NCBI GenBank assembly: GCA_001796935.1
Contig: MGNX01000079.1
Location: forward strand, 20,392 to 33,169
Origin: Chloroflexi bacterium RBG_16_60_22
GTDB lineage: Bacteria; Chloroflexota; Dehalococcoidia; Dehalococcoidales; RBG-16-60-22
Reading direction: 5' to 3'
DNA length: 12,778 nt
Shown: positions 6,036 to 12,394 of the stretch, piece after piece
Numbering within the stretch: the first letter of the stretch is position 1
Layout of the letters: each line of letters starts with the position of its first letter
Notes under the pieces: model-generated
The model's database searches: none
Told to the model about the DNA's origin: nothing
The model's input: only the letters and a program-made list of their open reading frames with translations
Program-made: the position numbers and the translations under genes

Positions 6036-6063
6036 GATATAAGGCTAACATTCGGGCAGTAAA
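6036..6063 (-). promoter_or_regulatory. Probable promoter of the receiver-only gene
   Basis: On the minus strand TTTACT (6058-6063) and TATATC (6036-6041) are 16 bases apart, each matching four of six consensus bases. The predicted leader is about 25 bases and carries the AAGGAGG ribosome site. Confidence 0.45.
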
Positions 6064-6124
6064 CGGGGCATAAACGGCCGAGCGGTTAAGATAAACATCT
6101 CATTAATGATTGGCGGTGGGGGGT

Positions 6125-6153
6125 TTGATTAGCCACGGCAAAAAGGGTAAAAT
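6125..6153 (+). promoter_or_regulatory. Promoter of the VOC-family gene
   Basis: TTGATT (6125-6130; four of six) and TAAAAT (6148-6153; five of six) are separated by 17 bases. Transcription would start near 6160, giving a leader of about 38 bases before the ATG at 6198. Confidence 0.6.
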
Positions 6154-6197
6154 CGGGGGCGGTCAAAGCATAACGGAAAATCAGGAAAGGAGTTGCC

Positions 6198-6659
6198 ATG
6201 AGCGGAACGGTCTTTGATAAGGATAAGTTCCATCACGTCGGGGTAATCGTCAGGGACATGGATAAGGCCATCGCCCACCTCACTGCCCTGGGCATCGGGC
6301 CCTTCAGAATGCCGGGCGGGAAGCCCTGGATAGAGATACCCTTCAAGGGAGAGCTGCGCGGCAGGCCCGTCGAGTTCAAGCTCAGGGTGAGCAATGCCCG
6401 GGTGGGCGGTATCGAGCTGGAGCTGTTGCAGCCCAGCGGCGGTGAATCGGCCATGCAGGAGTTTCTGGACCGGAACGGCGAGGGGCTGCACCACATCGGC
6501 TACACTACCGATAACCTCGATGGCGCCATCAAGGCACTCGGTAAAAAGGGTATCAAGGTGCTCACCGGCGCCAGGGTGGGAGACGGCGGCTTCGCCTACT
6601 TCGAGACGGGCGCCGTGGGCGGCGTCATCACCGAGCTGAGGCAGATAGAAAGTAAGTAA
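6198..6659 (+). CDS. VOC-superfamily (glyoxalase/methylmalonyl-CoA epimerase-like) protein
   Basis: This 153-aa protein has the two beta-alpha-beta-beta-beta modules of the vicinal oxygen chelate fold. The likely metal ligands are His12/13 ('KFHHVGVIV'), Glu75 ('GIELELLQP'), His98/99 ('GLHHIGYTT') and Glu146 ('VITELRQ'). This His-Glu-His-Glu pattern and the length resemble methylmalonyl-CoA epimerase and small glyoxalase or lactoylglutathione-lyase-like enzymes. The exact substrate is not determined, and many such proteins act as isomerases or lyases on CoA or hydroxy-acid substrates. The ATG at 6198 has an AAAGGAG site at good spacing and a promoter just upstream. The gene ends only six bases from the convergent MetH-activation-domain gene, leaving no room for a terminator between them. 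Confidence 0.88.
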   Translation: MSGTVFDKDKFHHVGVIVRDMDKAIAHLTALGIGPFRMPGGKPWIEIPFKGELRGRPVEFKLRVSNARVGGIELELLQPSGGESAMQEFLDRNGEGLHHIGYTTDNLDGAIKALGKKGIKVLTGARVGDGGFAYFETGAVGGVITELRQIESK

Positions 6660-6665
6660 TAGCGG

Positions 6666-7373
6666 CTAGACCGGCGTACCCAGGTACCCCCGGACGACCT
6701 CGGGGTCGTAGGCGGCACTGCGGCCGGGGCACCGCTGCTGGGTGCACAGCCGGCAGGTCACGAAGCCGGTATCGTTGGGGAAGAAAATCCCCGAGCGCGA
6801 CTTGGTGGGGTGCATGGCCCCACCCTTCGTCAGGGTAACCCCGATTTGCCTCTCGGCGCCGCCGAAGAGGGCAAAAAGAGGCCTCTGCTGCTCGATGGGG
6901 AAGTCGGCAATCTCGCCGGGGTTCATGGTGGCAACGCTTTCGATAGCGTATTTCTCCTTGAGGTGCTCGGTGAGGAAATCCAGCGAGGTCACCAGGACCA
7001 CCGTCTTGATAACGTCGAAGCAGTACTGCCGCCACATGTCCCTTCGGGGAATATCGATTTTATCAACCTCGTGTCCGACGGTGGCGATGTAGGGGAAGAC
7101 GGTGTCCCGGCCGGCGAGGTTCTTGCTGAGCGCCCGACTGCTGAACCGGATGCCGTCGATTTCCACCGTCCCGTTACCGGCGCAGTCCACGTGGGCCTGG
7201 CGGTAGATGGCTTTAGGGCGCGCCGCGGCGCGCACGGCCTCCGTCAGCTCGGCGGCTAGCGCTTCGGTGCGGGCGTTGGCGCGGTGCGCCCGGAGGAGCT
7301 TCTTCACCGCCGGGAGGTCTATCCTGAGGGGGAGGTCCAGCTGCTGGACATTATTAACGCTTGAATCTGCCAA
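6666..7373 (-). CDS. Stand-alone MetH activation-domain-like protein
   Basis: This 235-aa protein resembles the C-terminal reactivation domain of B12-dependent methionine synthase, which binds S-adenosylmethionine and positions the cobalamin for reductive methylation. The features are 'FPYIATVGHEVDK' (residues 93-105), then 'MNPGEIADFPIEQQRPLFALF' (150-170), matching the SPGY-xxWPLxxQxxLFxLL signature. 'IGVTLTKGGAMHPTKSRSGI' (177-196) follows, corresponding to IGVxLTESxxMxPxKSxSG. A Cys cluster C207-x2-C210-x4-C215 follows, suggesting a metal site or redox role. No homocysteine, folate or cobalamin domain is present. It probably serves a separate corrinoid methyltransferase. The start is a TTG at 7373; an in-frame TAA lies 18 bases upstream and no other good start is near. 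It has its own promoter. Confidence 0.82.
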   Translation of the reverse strand: MADSSVNNVQQLDLPLRIDLPAVKKLLRAHRANARTEALAAELTEAVRAAARPKAIYRQAHVDCAGNGTVEIDGIRFSSRALSKNLAGRDTVFPYIATVGHEVDKIDIPRRDMWRQYCFDVIKTVVLVTSLDFLTEHLKEKYAIESVATMNPGEIADFPIEQQRPLFALFGGAERQIGVTLTKGGAMHPTKSRSGIFFPNDTGFVTCRLCTQQRCPGRSAAYDPEVVRGYLGTPV

Positions 7374-7409
7374 GTGAACACGTCCCGGTTAAGCAATACA
7401 TCTATTAAG

Positions 7410-7439
7410 AGGATAGGTAAACCGGGTGTGGTCTGTCAA
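7410..7439 (-). promoter_or_regulatory. Promoter of the MetH activation-domain gene
   Basis: On the minus strand a perfect TTGACA (7434-7439) is followed after 18 bases by TATCCT (7410-7415; four of six). A seven-base inverted repeat flanks the -10 box: CCCGGTT at 7384-7390 and AACCGGG at 7420-7426. It is a possible operator. Confidence 0.6.
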
Positions 7440-7453
7440 GCCGGCTTCATCCC

Positions 7454-7525
7454 TGTCACCCTGAGCGCGGCGAAGGGTCCGGGTGCGGCGGGTATTCTTT
7501 CGTCGCGGCGCTCCTCAGAATGACA
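7454..7525. repeat. TGTCACCCTGAG-type palindromic intergenic repeat
   Basis: An imperfect 72-base inverted repeat begins TGTCACCCTGAG and ends CTCAGAATGACA, with GC-rich complementary inner arms (GCGGCGAAGGGT..., ...TTTCGTCGCGGCGCTC). I recall similar sequences (CACCCTGAGCGAAGCGAAGGGT ... CTCAGAATGACA) scattered between genes in many bacterial and metagenome contigs, including Chloroflexota. It is probably a REP- or MITE-like non-autonomous element. Only one copy is in this window, so repetition itself cannot be shown here. Confidence 0.7.
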
Positions 7526-7551
7526 TTCAGAGTAAAGCTGTGCCGAACGGA

Positions 7552-7576
7552 AAGGGGAGCTGCGCTGGCTCCCCTT
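7552..7576 (-). terminator. Terminator of the signalling operon
   Basis: AAGGGGAGC (7552-7560) and GCTCCCCTT (7568-7576) form a perfect nine-pair stem with a seven-base loop, 24 bases past the stop of the OmpR-type regulator. The minus strand then reads TTCCGTTCGG, a weak U-tract. Confidence 0.6.
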
Positions 7577-7600
7577 GATATAGCATCTGCCCGGTGACGC

Positions 7601-8296
7601 CTAGTTCCCCGTGGCCAGGTGGTAGCCCACGCCCGGGATGGTCTGGATATAGCGGGGGTTCTTGGGGTCCGGCTCCAGTTTGCGGCGCAGCCGCCCCACG
7701 AAGACGCGCAGGTACTCCTTTTCCGATGAGTACTCGGCGCCCCAGACGCTCTGCAGCAGCATGCTGTGGGTGAGTACCTTGTCCGAGTTGACGGCCAGGT
7801 GCTGCAGCAGGGAGTACTCCGTGGGGGTGAGGGTTACCGGCTTGCTGTTGACGGCCACGCGCCGCTTGGCGAAGTTTATCTCCAGGCCGTCGCAGGTGAA
7901 GTTCGACTGCGCCGGGGAGACGGTGGGGTCGCCGCGGTGGCGGAAGGCCGTCTTGATGCGCGCCAGCAGCTCGGCGATGCCGAAGGGCTTGGTCAAATAA
8001 TCGTCCGCCCCGAGCTCCAGGCATTTCACCTTGTCATGCTCGTCGCCGCGGGCGCTGAGGATAATGATGGGGACGTCCGACCATTCCCGGATGCGCCGGA
8101 CGACCTCCACGCCGTCCACCTTGGGCATCATGAGGTCGAGGATAATCAGGTCCACGAAATCACGCTGCACCGCCTCCAGCGACTCCTCGCCGTTGGTGGC
8201 GGTGGCAACGTCATAGCCCCGGGCCTTGAGGTTGGTGCTGAGCAGTCTCAGTATGGCCGGGTCGTCATCAACGATTAAAATATGTTTCTTGTCCAT
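7601..8296 (-). CDS. OmpR/PhoB-family response regulator
   Basis: This 231-aa DNA-binding regulator has a receiver domain at residues 4-120, with the acidic pair Asp10/Asp11, phospho-acceptor Asp54, Ser81 and Lys103 all in place. A winged-helix output domain covers about 130-228 ('LTPTEYSLLQHLAVNSDKVLTH', 'RVFVGRLRRKLEPDP', 'IQTIPGVGYHL'). Length and layout are standard for the family; the overall look is closest to KdpE/RegX-type regulators. The ATG at 8296 follows a GGGGGG ribosome site and lies 15 bases after the kinase gene, so translation is probably coupled. It is the only protein in the cluster with a DNA-binding domain and so its likely output. No target genes can be named. Confidence 0.96.
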   Translation of the reverse strand: MDKKHILIVDDDPAILRLLSTNLKARGYDVATATNGEESLEAVQRDFVDLIILDLMMPKVDGVEVVRRIREWSDVPIIILSARGDEHDKVKCLELGADDYLTKPFGIAELLARIKTAFRHRGDPTVSPAQSNFTCDGLEINFAKRRVAVNSKPVTLTPTEYSLLQHLAVNSDKVLTHSMLLQSVWGAEYSSEKEYLRVFVGRLRRKLEPDPKNPRYIQTIPGVGYHLATGN

Positions 8297-8311
8297 GGCT
8301 GTTTCCCCCCT

Positions 8312-9934
8312 TTAGTCCACCGGCAGGCTGAAGCTGAACCTGGCGCCCTTGCCCGGTTGGCTTTCCACCCAGATTCTGCCGCCGTGCGCCTCGACGATGC
8401 CGCGGCAGATGGCCAGCCCCAGTCCGGTCCCTTTTCGGCGTCCGGTCTTGCGACCGTCACCCTGGAAAAAGCGTTCGAATATCCGCTCGTGAATCTCCCC
8501 GGGAATGCCGATACCCTCGTCGGTCACGCTCATGATGACCTCTTGGCCGTCCCGGCGTGCCCCGATGACGATGGCGGTACCGTCGTCGGAGAACTTCACG
8601 GCATTCTCCACCAGATTGGTCAGGACCTCCCCGATGCGCTGCTCGTCGACATTCACCGGGGGCAGGTCATCGGGGATATCGACGCGCAGCTGGTGCCGGG
8701 TCGTCAAATTGTCAAGACGGTCCCGGATGAAGTCGATGACATCGGCCAGCGGGCGCGGCCGCCGGCTGACCTCCAGGGCGTCGGCCTCGAGGCGGGACAT
8801 TATCAGCAGGTCGTCCACCAGGCGGGTCAGCGTGTCGGCGTCCTTATCGATGGACACCAGGAAGTCGCGCCGTGTCTGCTCATCGAAGATGACGTCCGGC
8901 TGGAGGAGGCTGTTGGCGGAGCCCTTTATCACCGCCAGGGGCGTGCGCAGCTCGTGGGAAACGTTGGCCAGGAACTCGGTGCGCATGGAGTCGAGCTCCC
9001 GGAGGGCATTGGCGCTGGATGCCTCTTCGTAGAGCTGGGCGTTGCGCACGGCGATGGCAATCTCGCGGCCGATTCCGGTGAGAAGCTCGATGTTGTTCGG
9101 CCCGAAGCGGATGGCGAAGTTGGTGGCCACGCCCATCACGCCGATACTCTCTCCCAGGATGGCCAGGGGGACGCCGGCGAAGGAGCGGCAGCCTCCGGTC
9201 ACCAGGAATTGCAGGTCGCGCCCGATAAATTTGGTCATGTCCTCGATAACGAACGGCCGGGTATTCTCGAAGATACGGCCGATGGTGCCGCCTTTAGTAT
9301 CGAGCTCTTTTTTCATGGCGCCGGCCATGGCGCGCGATAGTCCGTGATGTCCCATCAGCACCAGGCGACCGTCCTTCTGCAGATAGACGAAGCTGGCTTC
9401 CAGGCCGGTGCAATCTGCCAGCTTCCCCAGGGCGGAGTCGATGATTTGCTGGAGGTCGAGTGACTGCGCTACCGCCTGGGAGACGCCGAGGAGGGTATTG
9501 GTGATGCGGTTGTGCCGTTCCAGCTCGTCCAGGAGCTGATGGTTCTCCAGCACCAGCCGCTGCTTTTCCAGTCCCCGGCTGATGACCGAGAGGAGGTTTC
9601 CCGGGTCGAGGGGTTTTTCCAGATAGGCGAAGGCGCCGCAGTTGAGCGATTTTACCGCGTTCTGCACCGAGGAGTGGCCGGTCAGCATAATGGCGATGAT
9701 TTCCGGCTGCATCTCCAGGACCCGGCTGAGCAGTTCGGTGCCGTCAGCATCGGGCAGGCTGATATCCAGGATGGCGGCATGGTAGAAACGCTCCTTCAGA
9801 CGGGAAATAGCTTCACCGGCCGAAGGGGCGGTAGCCACCCCGTAGCCCTTGTTTTCCAGGATGCGGCTGATGATTTGCAGGAAATCGAGGTCGTCATCGA
9901 CCACCAGCACGCTTTCCCTAGCCTTTTTCTCCAT
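8312..9934 (-). CDS. Receiver-GAF-histidine kinase (hybrid sensor)
   Basis: This soluble protein of about 540 aa has, in order, a receiver (8-120; Asp13/Asp14, phospho-acceptor Asp57, Thr85, Lys107) and a GAF domain (about 145-302). A HisKA domain with H-box 'VSHELRTPLAVIKG' (His327) and an HATPase domain follow, with N-box 'NLVENAVKF', G1 'DEGIGIP', F-box 'IFERFF' and G2 'GTGLGLAI'. There are no membrane segments, so it senses a cytoplasmic ligand or is controlled through its receiver. The ATG at 9934 overlaps the previous gene by 17 bases. An in-frame TTG at 9961 with a GAGGA site would add nine residues (44-base overlap) and is a real alternative. It lies 15 bases before the OmpR-type regulator, its likely phosphate acceptor. 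Confidence 0.95.
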   Translation of the reverse strand: MEKKARESVLVVDDDLDFLQIISRILENKGYGVATAPSAGEAISRLKERFYHAAILDISLPDADGTELLSRVLEMQPEIIAIMLTGHSSVQNAVKSLNCGAFAYLEKPLDPGNLLSVISRGLEKQRLVLENHQLLDELERHNRITNTLLGVSQAVAQSLDLQQIIDSALGKLADCTGLEASFVYLQKDGRLVLMGHHGLSRAMAGAMKKELDTKGGTIGRIFENTRPFVIEDMTKFIGRDLQFLVTGGCRSFAGVPLAILGESIGVMGVATNFAIRFGPNNIELLTGIGREIAIAVRNAQLYEEASSANALRELDSMRTEFLANVSHELRTPLAVIKGSANSLLQPDVIFDEQTRRDFLVSIDKDADTLTRLVDDLLIMSRLEADALEVSRRPRPLADVIDFIRDRLDNLTTRHQLRVDIPDDLPPVNVDEQRIGEVLTNLVENAVKFSDDGTAIVIGARRDGQEVIMSVTDEGIGIPGEIHERIFERFFQGDGRKTGRRKGTGLGLAICRGIVEAHGGRIWVESQPGKGARFSFSLPVD

Positions 9935-10676
9935 TCTCCGAATTCCGTGGTTTTCTGGCAACTTTCCTCACTATTTCTGCCGCCTCGGCGGGGTCGAACG
10001 GCTTGTAAAGGCAGGTAATCGCCGAGGCCTCCTGCGCCTTGTCCAGCGCGTCTTTGACCTCGTTGCGGAAGCCGGTCATCATCACGGTGAGGATGTCCGG
10101 GTTGATATCCTTGAGCCGGAGCAGCGTCTCCAGGCCGTCGATGTTGGGCAGCTTGACATCGATGATGGCCATCTGGCAGGTCCTCTCCCCGGCGATGACG
10201 ATGGCCTCTTCGCCGCTGCCGGCCGTCAGGACCTCGTAACCCTGGCGGTCGAGCACCTTGGTCAGGGTCTGGCAGATATCGGCGTCGTCATCGATGATGA
10301 GTATCGGCTGGCTGCAGGCCGCCGCTTTGATGAGCTCGATGAGCCGGTCGATTCTTATCGGTTTGTGAATAATCTGGCGGACGCCCTCGTCTTTGGCCGT
10401 CTGAATCAGGTCTTCATCGGAGTAAGCGGTCATCAGGATAATGGGCGCGCCGGGCTGCATCTCTTTTATCTTACGGAAGGCTTCCACACCGTTCATCTCC
10501 GGCATGACGATGTCCATCAGGGTGACATCAAAGCTACGCTCCCTGAACCTGTCCACGGCGGCGGCACCGTTTCCGGCGGTGGCCACGTTGAACCCGCGCC
10601 GCTTCAAAATCATGGCGAAGGTCTCGAGCAGGTCTTCATTATCATCGACGACGAGGATGGTCGGTTCATCGCTCAT
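9918..10676 (-). CDS. Tandem double-receiver protein without output domain
   Basis: This 252-aa protein consists of two complete CheY-like receivers and a short charged tail. Receiver 1 (about 5-120) has Asp11/Asp12, phospho-acceptor Asp55, Thr83 and Lys105. Receiver 2 (about 124-242) has Asp129/Asp130, Asp173, Thr201 and Lys225. Both look competent for phosphorylation, and neither HPt, kinase nor DNA-binding sequence is present. Its start codon overlaps the stop of the upstream kinase (ATGA, four bases) and it has an AAGGAGG site. Its end overlaps the next kinase gene. It is therefore likely an intermediate, phosphate sink or adaptor between the two kinases of the operon, though this is inferred only from position and domains. 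Confidence 0.95.
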   Translation of the reverse strand: MSDEPTILVVDDNEDLLETFAMILKRRGFNVATAGNGAAAVDRFRERSFDVTLMDIVMPEMNGVEAFRKIKEMQPGAPIILMTAYSDEDLIQTAKDEGVRQIIHKPIRIDRLIELIKAAACSQPILIIDDDADICQTLTKVLDRQGYEVLTAGSGEEAIVIAGERTCQMAIIDVKLPNIDGLETLLRLKDINPDILTVMMTGFRNEVKDALDKAQEASAITCLYKPFDPAEAAEIVRKVARKPRNSENGEKG

Positions 10677-12184
10677 TTACGGTTTGCCTCCTTCTTATCC
10701 AGCGGTAGTCTTACGGTAAAAGTAGTGCCGGTGCCCACCTGGCTGGCGACCTCTATCTTGCCCCCGTTCTGCTCCACGAGCCGCCTGGAGATGGCCAGGC
10801 CCAGGCCGATGCCCTTGGGCTTGGTGGTGAAGAGGGGCTCGAATATCTTTTCCATGTTCTCCTCGGGGATGCCGCAACCGTTGTCCTTGAAGCTTATCCA
10901 GACCAGGCCGTCTTCAATGCCGGTATCAATATTCAGCTCCCCGTTGGTGTTCATGGCCTGAATGGCGTTGGAGATGATATTGGTGAAGACGCGGCCAATC
11001 TGCTCGGCATCCGTCCTGATGGCCGGGACATGCCCGTTGAGGTGGGCGTTGACGGTGACGTGCTCCGGAACGGTGACCCAGGACAGGCTTTCCCTGATGA
11101 GGGTGTTGAGGTCGACCCTCACCTGGGTCGGCGGCTTGATGCGGGTAAAATCGAGCAGGTCGGTGACAATCTTATTGGCGATGTCAATCTGCTTGTCCAG
11201 GACCTTGAGGGTACTCAACGCCTCCTCATCGCTCTTGTCCGTCAGTGCCATATCGAGCAGGTAGGCGCAGTTCCGGATAACGTTAAGGGGATTGCGCAGC
11301 TCGTGGCCCACGCCCGAGGCCAGCTCGCCGACGGCGGCCAGGCGCTCCGAGCGGATGAGCTTTTCCTGAACATGCTCCAGGTCCCGGGTCCGCTTCTCGA
11401 CCTCGTCCTCCAGCTGCTCGTAGTAGACCCGGAGCGACTGCTCCAGCTCAATCTGCCGGATGGCGCCGCCGATTCTCTCGACGAGCGTCTTGGCCAGGTG
11501 GTTCCGCTTCTTGAGGTAGGGGTTGCTCCGGGTGGAGTATATCTCCACCATGCCCAGGGTTTCCCCGCCTACCTCAAGCTCCTCGGTTATCTTGCTCAGG
11601 GACTTCTGGAAGTCAGGGCTCTTATAGACCTGGTTACGGAAGGTGATTCTCACGTTGCTCTCTTCCGGGTACTGCATGGCGTGGGGTATCAGGGAGACCA
11701 CCTTGGCAAGGAACTCGTCGATAGATTCGCTTTCTTCGGTGGCTTTGCCGATGTCGTAGAGGCACTTCATCTCCTTCATGCGCTGGCGGTGCTCCTGCTC
11801 GCTTTTCTGGAGCATGGCCACCACGGCCCCCACGGCGCTCAGGATAATGACGAAGGCCGTCGGCTTGAAAAAGGCGTTGGGGTAGGTGTCAATCAGTATG
11901 GCATGGGGAAGCAGGATAAGCATGGCGATGAGGGCCGCCAGCACGGCCGGAATCACCCCCAGGATATAGGCGGTATAGACCACCGGGGCGAAGAACACCA
12001 GGCCCAGGAAGTCAATCCCGTAGAGGTTGTGCAGGCCGTTGAGCGAGTTCTGCAAAGACGTCCAGCCCAGGAGGCCGCCGATAACGGGCAGGTAATAGAT
12101 GATTGAGCAGACCACCGTGATGCCGATGATATAGCGCAGGTGTACATTGGCCCAGAAACGCTTTTTATTACGATTTTGCCTCAT
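10673..12184 (-). CDS. Membrane sensor histidine kinase (NtrB/ZraS-like core)
   Basis: This 503-aa kinase has about four membrane segments near the N-terminus (around 17-39, 58-77, 78-97 and 108-125) and no large external loop, so it may sense within the membrane. A GAF-like region (about 140-245) and a coiled coil (about 247-285) follow. The kinase core comes next, with H-box 'GHELRNPLNVI' (His294), N-box 'NIISNAIQAM', G1 'DNGCGIP', 'IFEPLFTTKPKGIGLGLAI' and a C-terminal 'GTTFTVRLPL'. This core is of the type found in NtrB/ZraS-like kinases. The ATG at 12184 has a GGGAGG site six bases upstream. It is the first gene of the signalling operon, and its stop overlaps the double-receiver gene's start. 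The stimulus is unknown. Confidence 0.95.
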   Translation of the reverse strand: MRQNRNKKRFWANVHLRYIIGITVVCSIIYYLPVIGGLLGWTSLQNSLNGLHNLYGIDFLGLVFFAPVVYTAYILGVIPAVLAALIAMLILLPHAILIDTYPNAFFKPTAFVIILSAVGAVVAMLQKSEQEHRQRMKEMKCLYDIGKATEESESIDEFLAKVVSLIPHAMQYPEESNVRITFRNQVYKSPDFQKSLSKITEELEVGGETLGMVEIYSTRSNPYLKKRNHLAKTLVERIGGAIRQIELEQSLRVYYEQLEDEVEKRTRDLEHVQEKLIRSERLAAVGELASGVGHELRNPLNVIRNCAYLLDMALTDKSDEEALSTLKVLDKQIDIANKIVTDLLDFTRIKPPTQVRVDLNTLIRESLSWVTVPEHVTVNAHLNGHVPAIRTDAEQIGRVFTNIISNAIQAMNTNGELNIDTGIEDGLVWISFKDNGCGIPEENMEKIFEPLFTTKPKGIGLGLAISRRLVEQNGGKIEVASQVGTGTTFTVRLPLDKKEANRK

Positions 12185-12394
12185 CTTAGGCCTCCCTAAT
12201 TTTCCAGGGCACGGTCGCCGGCGCCGCGACGTCTTGAAACGCCTTCAGCCTGGCGGGCGCCGGTACGCGGACGCCCTCCATTTTCAGGCTACTACTCCGC
12301 CGCCCTGACGGGCAACCATGATAACCCCCTATTTCATCGGGGTATTCCCTCAGTCCTCCCGCAGGGCCCCCCGGCGACCTTCCGTGCGTCTTAT
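12185..12394 (-). other. Structured non-coding stretch upstream of the kinase operon
   Basis: These 210 bases between the acidic protein gene and the membrane kinase are rich in complementary segments. AGCCTG/CAGGCT (12247-12252, 12285-12290) encloses GGGCG/CGCCC (12255-12259, 12272-12276). GCCC-TGAC-GGGC lies at 12302-12313, and CCCC/GGGG around 12325-12342. On the minus strand the run GGAGTAGTAGCCTGAAAATG recalls part of group II intron domains II-III, but no domain V or reverse transcriptase is visible. It could be an intron remnant, a leader RNA or plain GC-rich spacer. No clear promoter is seen. An open frame across it looks non-coding. Confidence 0.35.

Noticed and set aside
7527..8024. 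Minus-strand open frame of 165 codons across the OmpR-type regulator
   Set aside because: It is a second frame within a gene with clear receiver and winged-helix motifs.
8282..9340. Plus-strand open frame of 352 codons antisense to the hybrid kinase
   Set aside because: It is a shadow of the receiver-GAF-kinase gene, whose motifs are clear on the minus strand.
9849..10961. Plus-strand open frame of 370 codons across the double-receiver gene
   Set aside because: It spans parts of three real minus-strand genes and has no domain of its own.
11030..12106. Plus-strand open frame of 358 codons antisense to the membrane kinase
   Set aside because: It is a shadow frame; the minus-strand kinase has all its sequence boxes and a good ribosome site.
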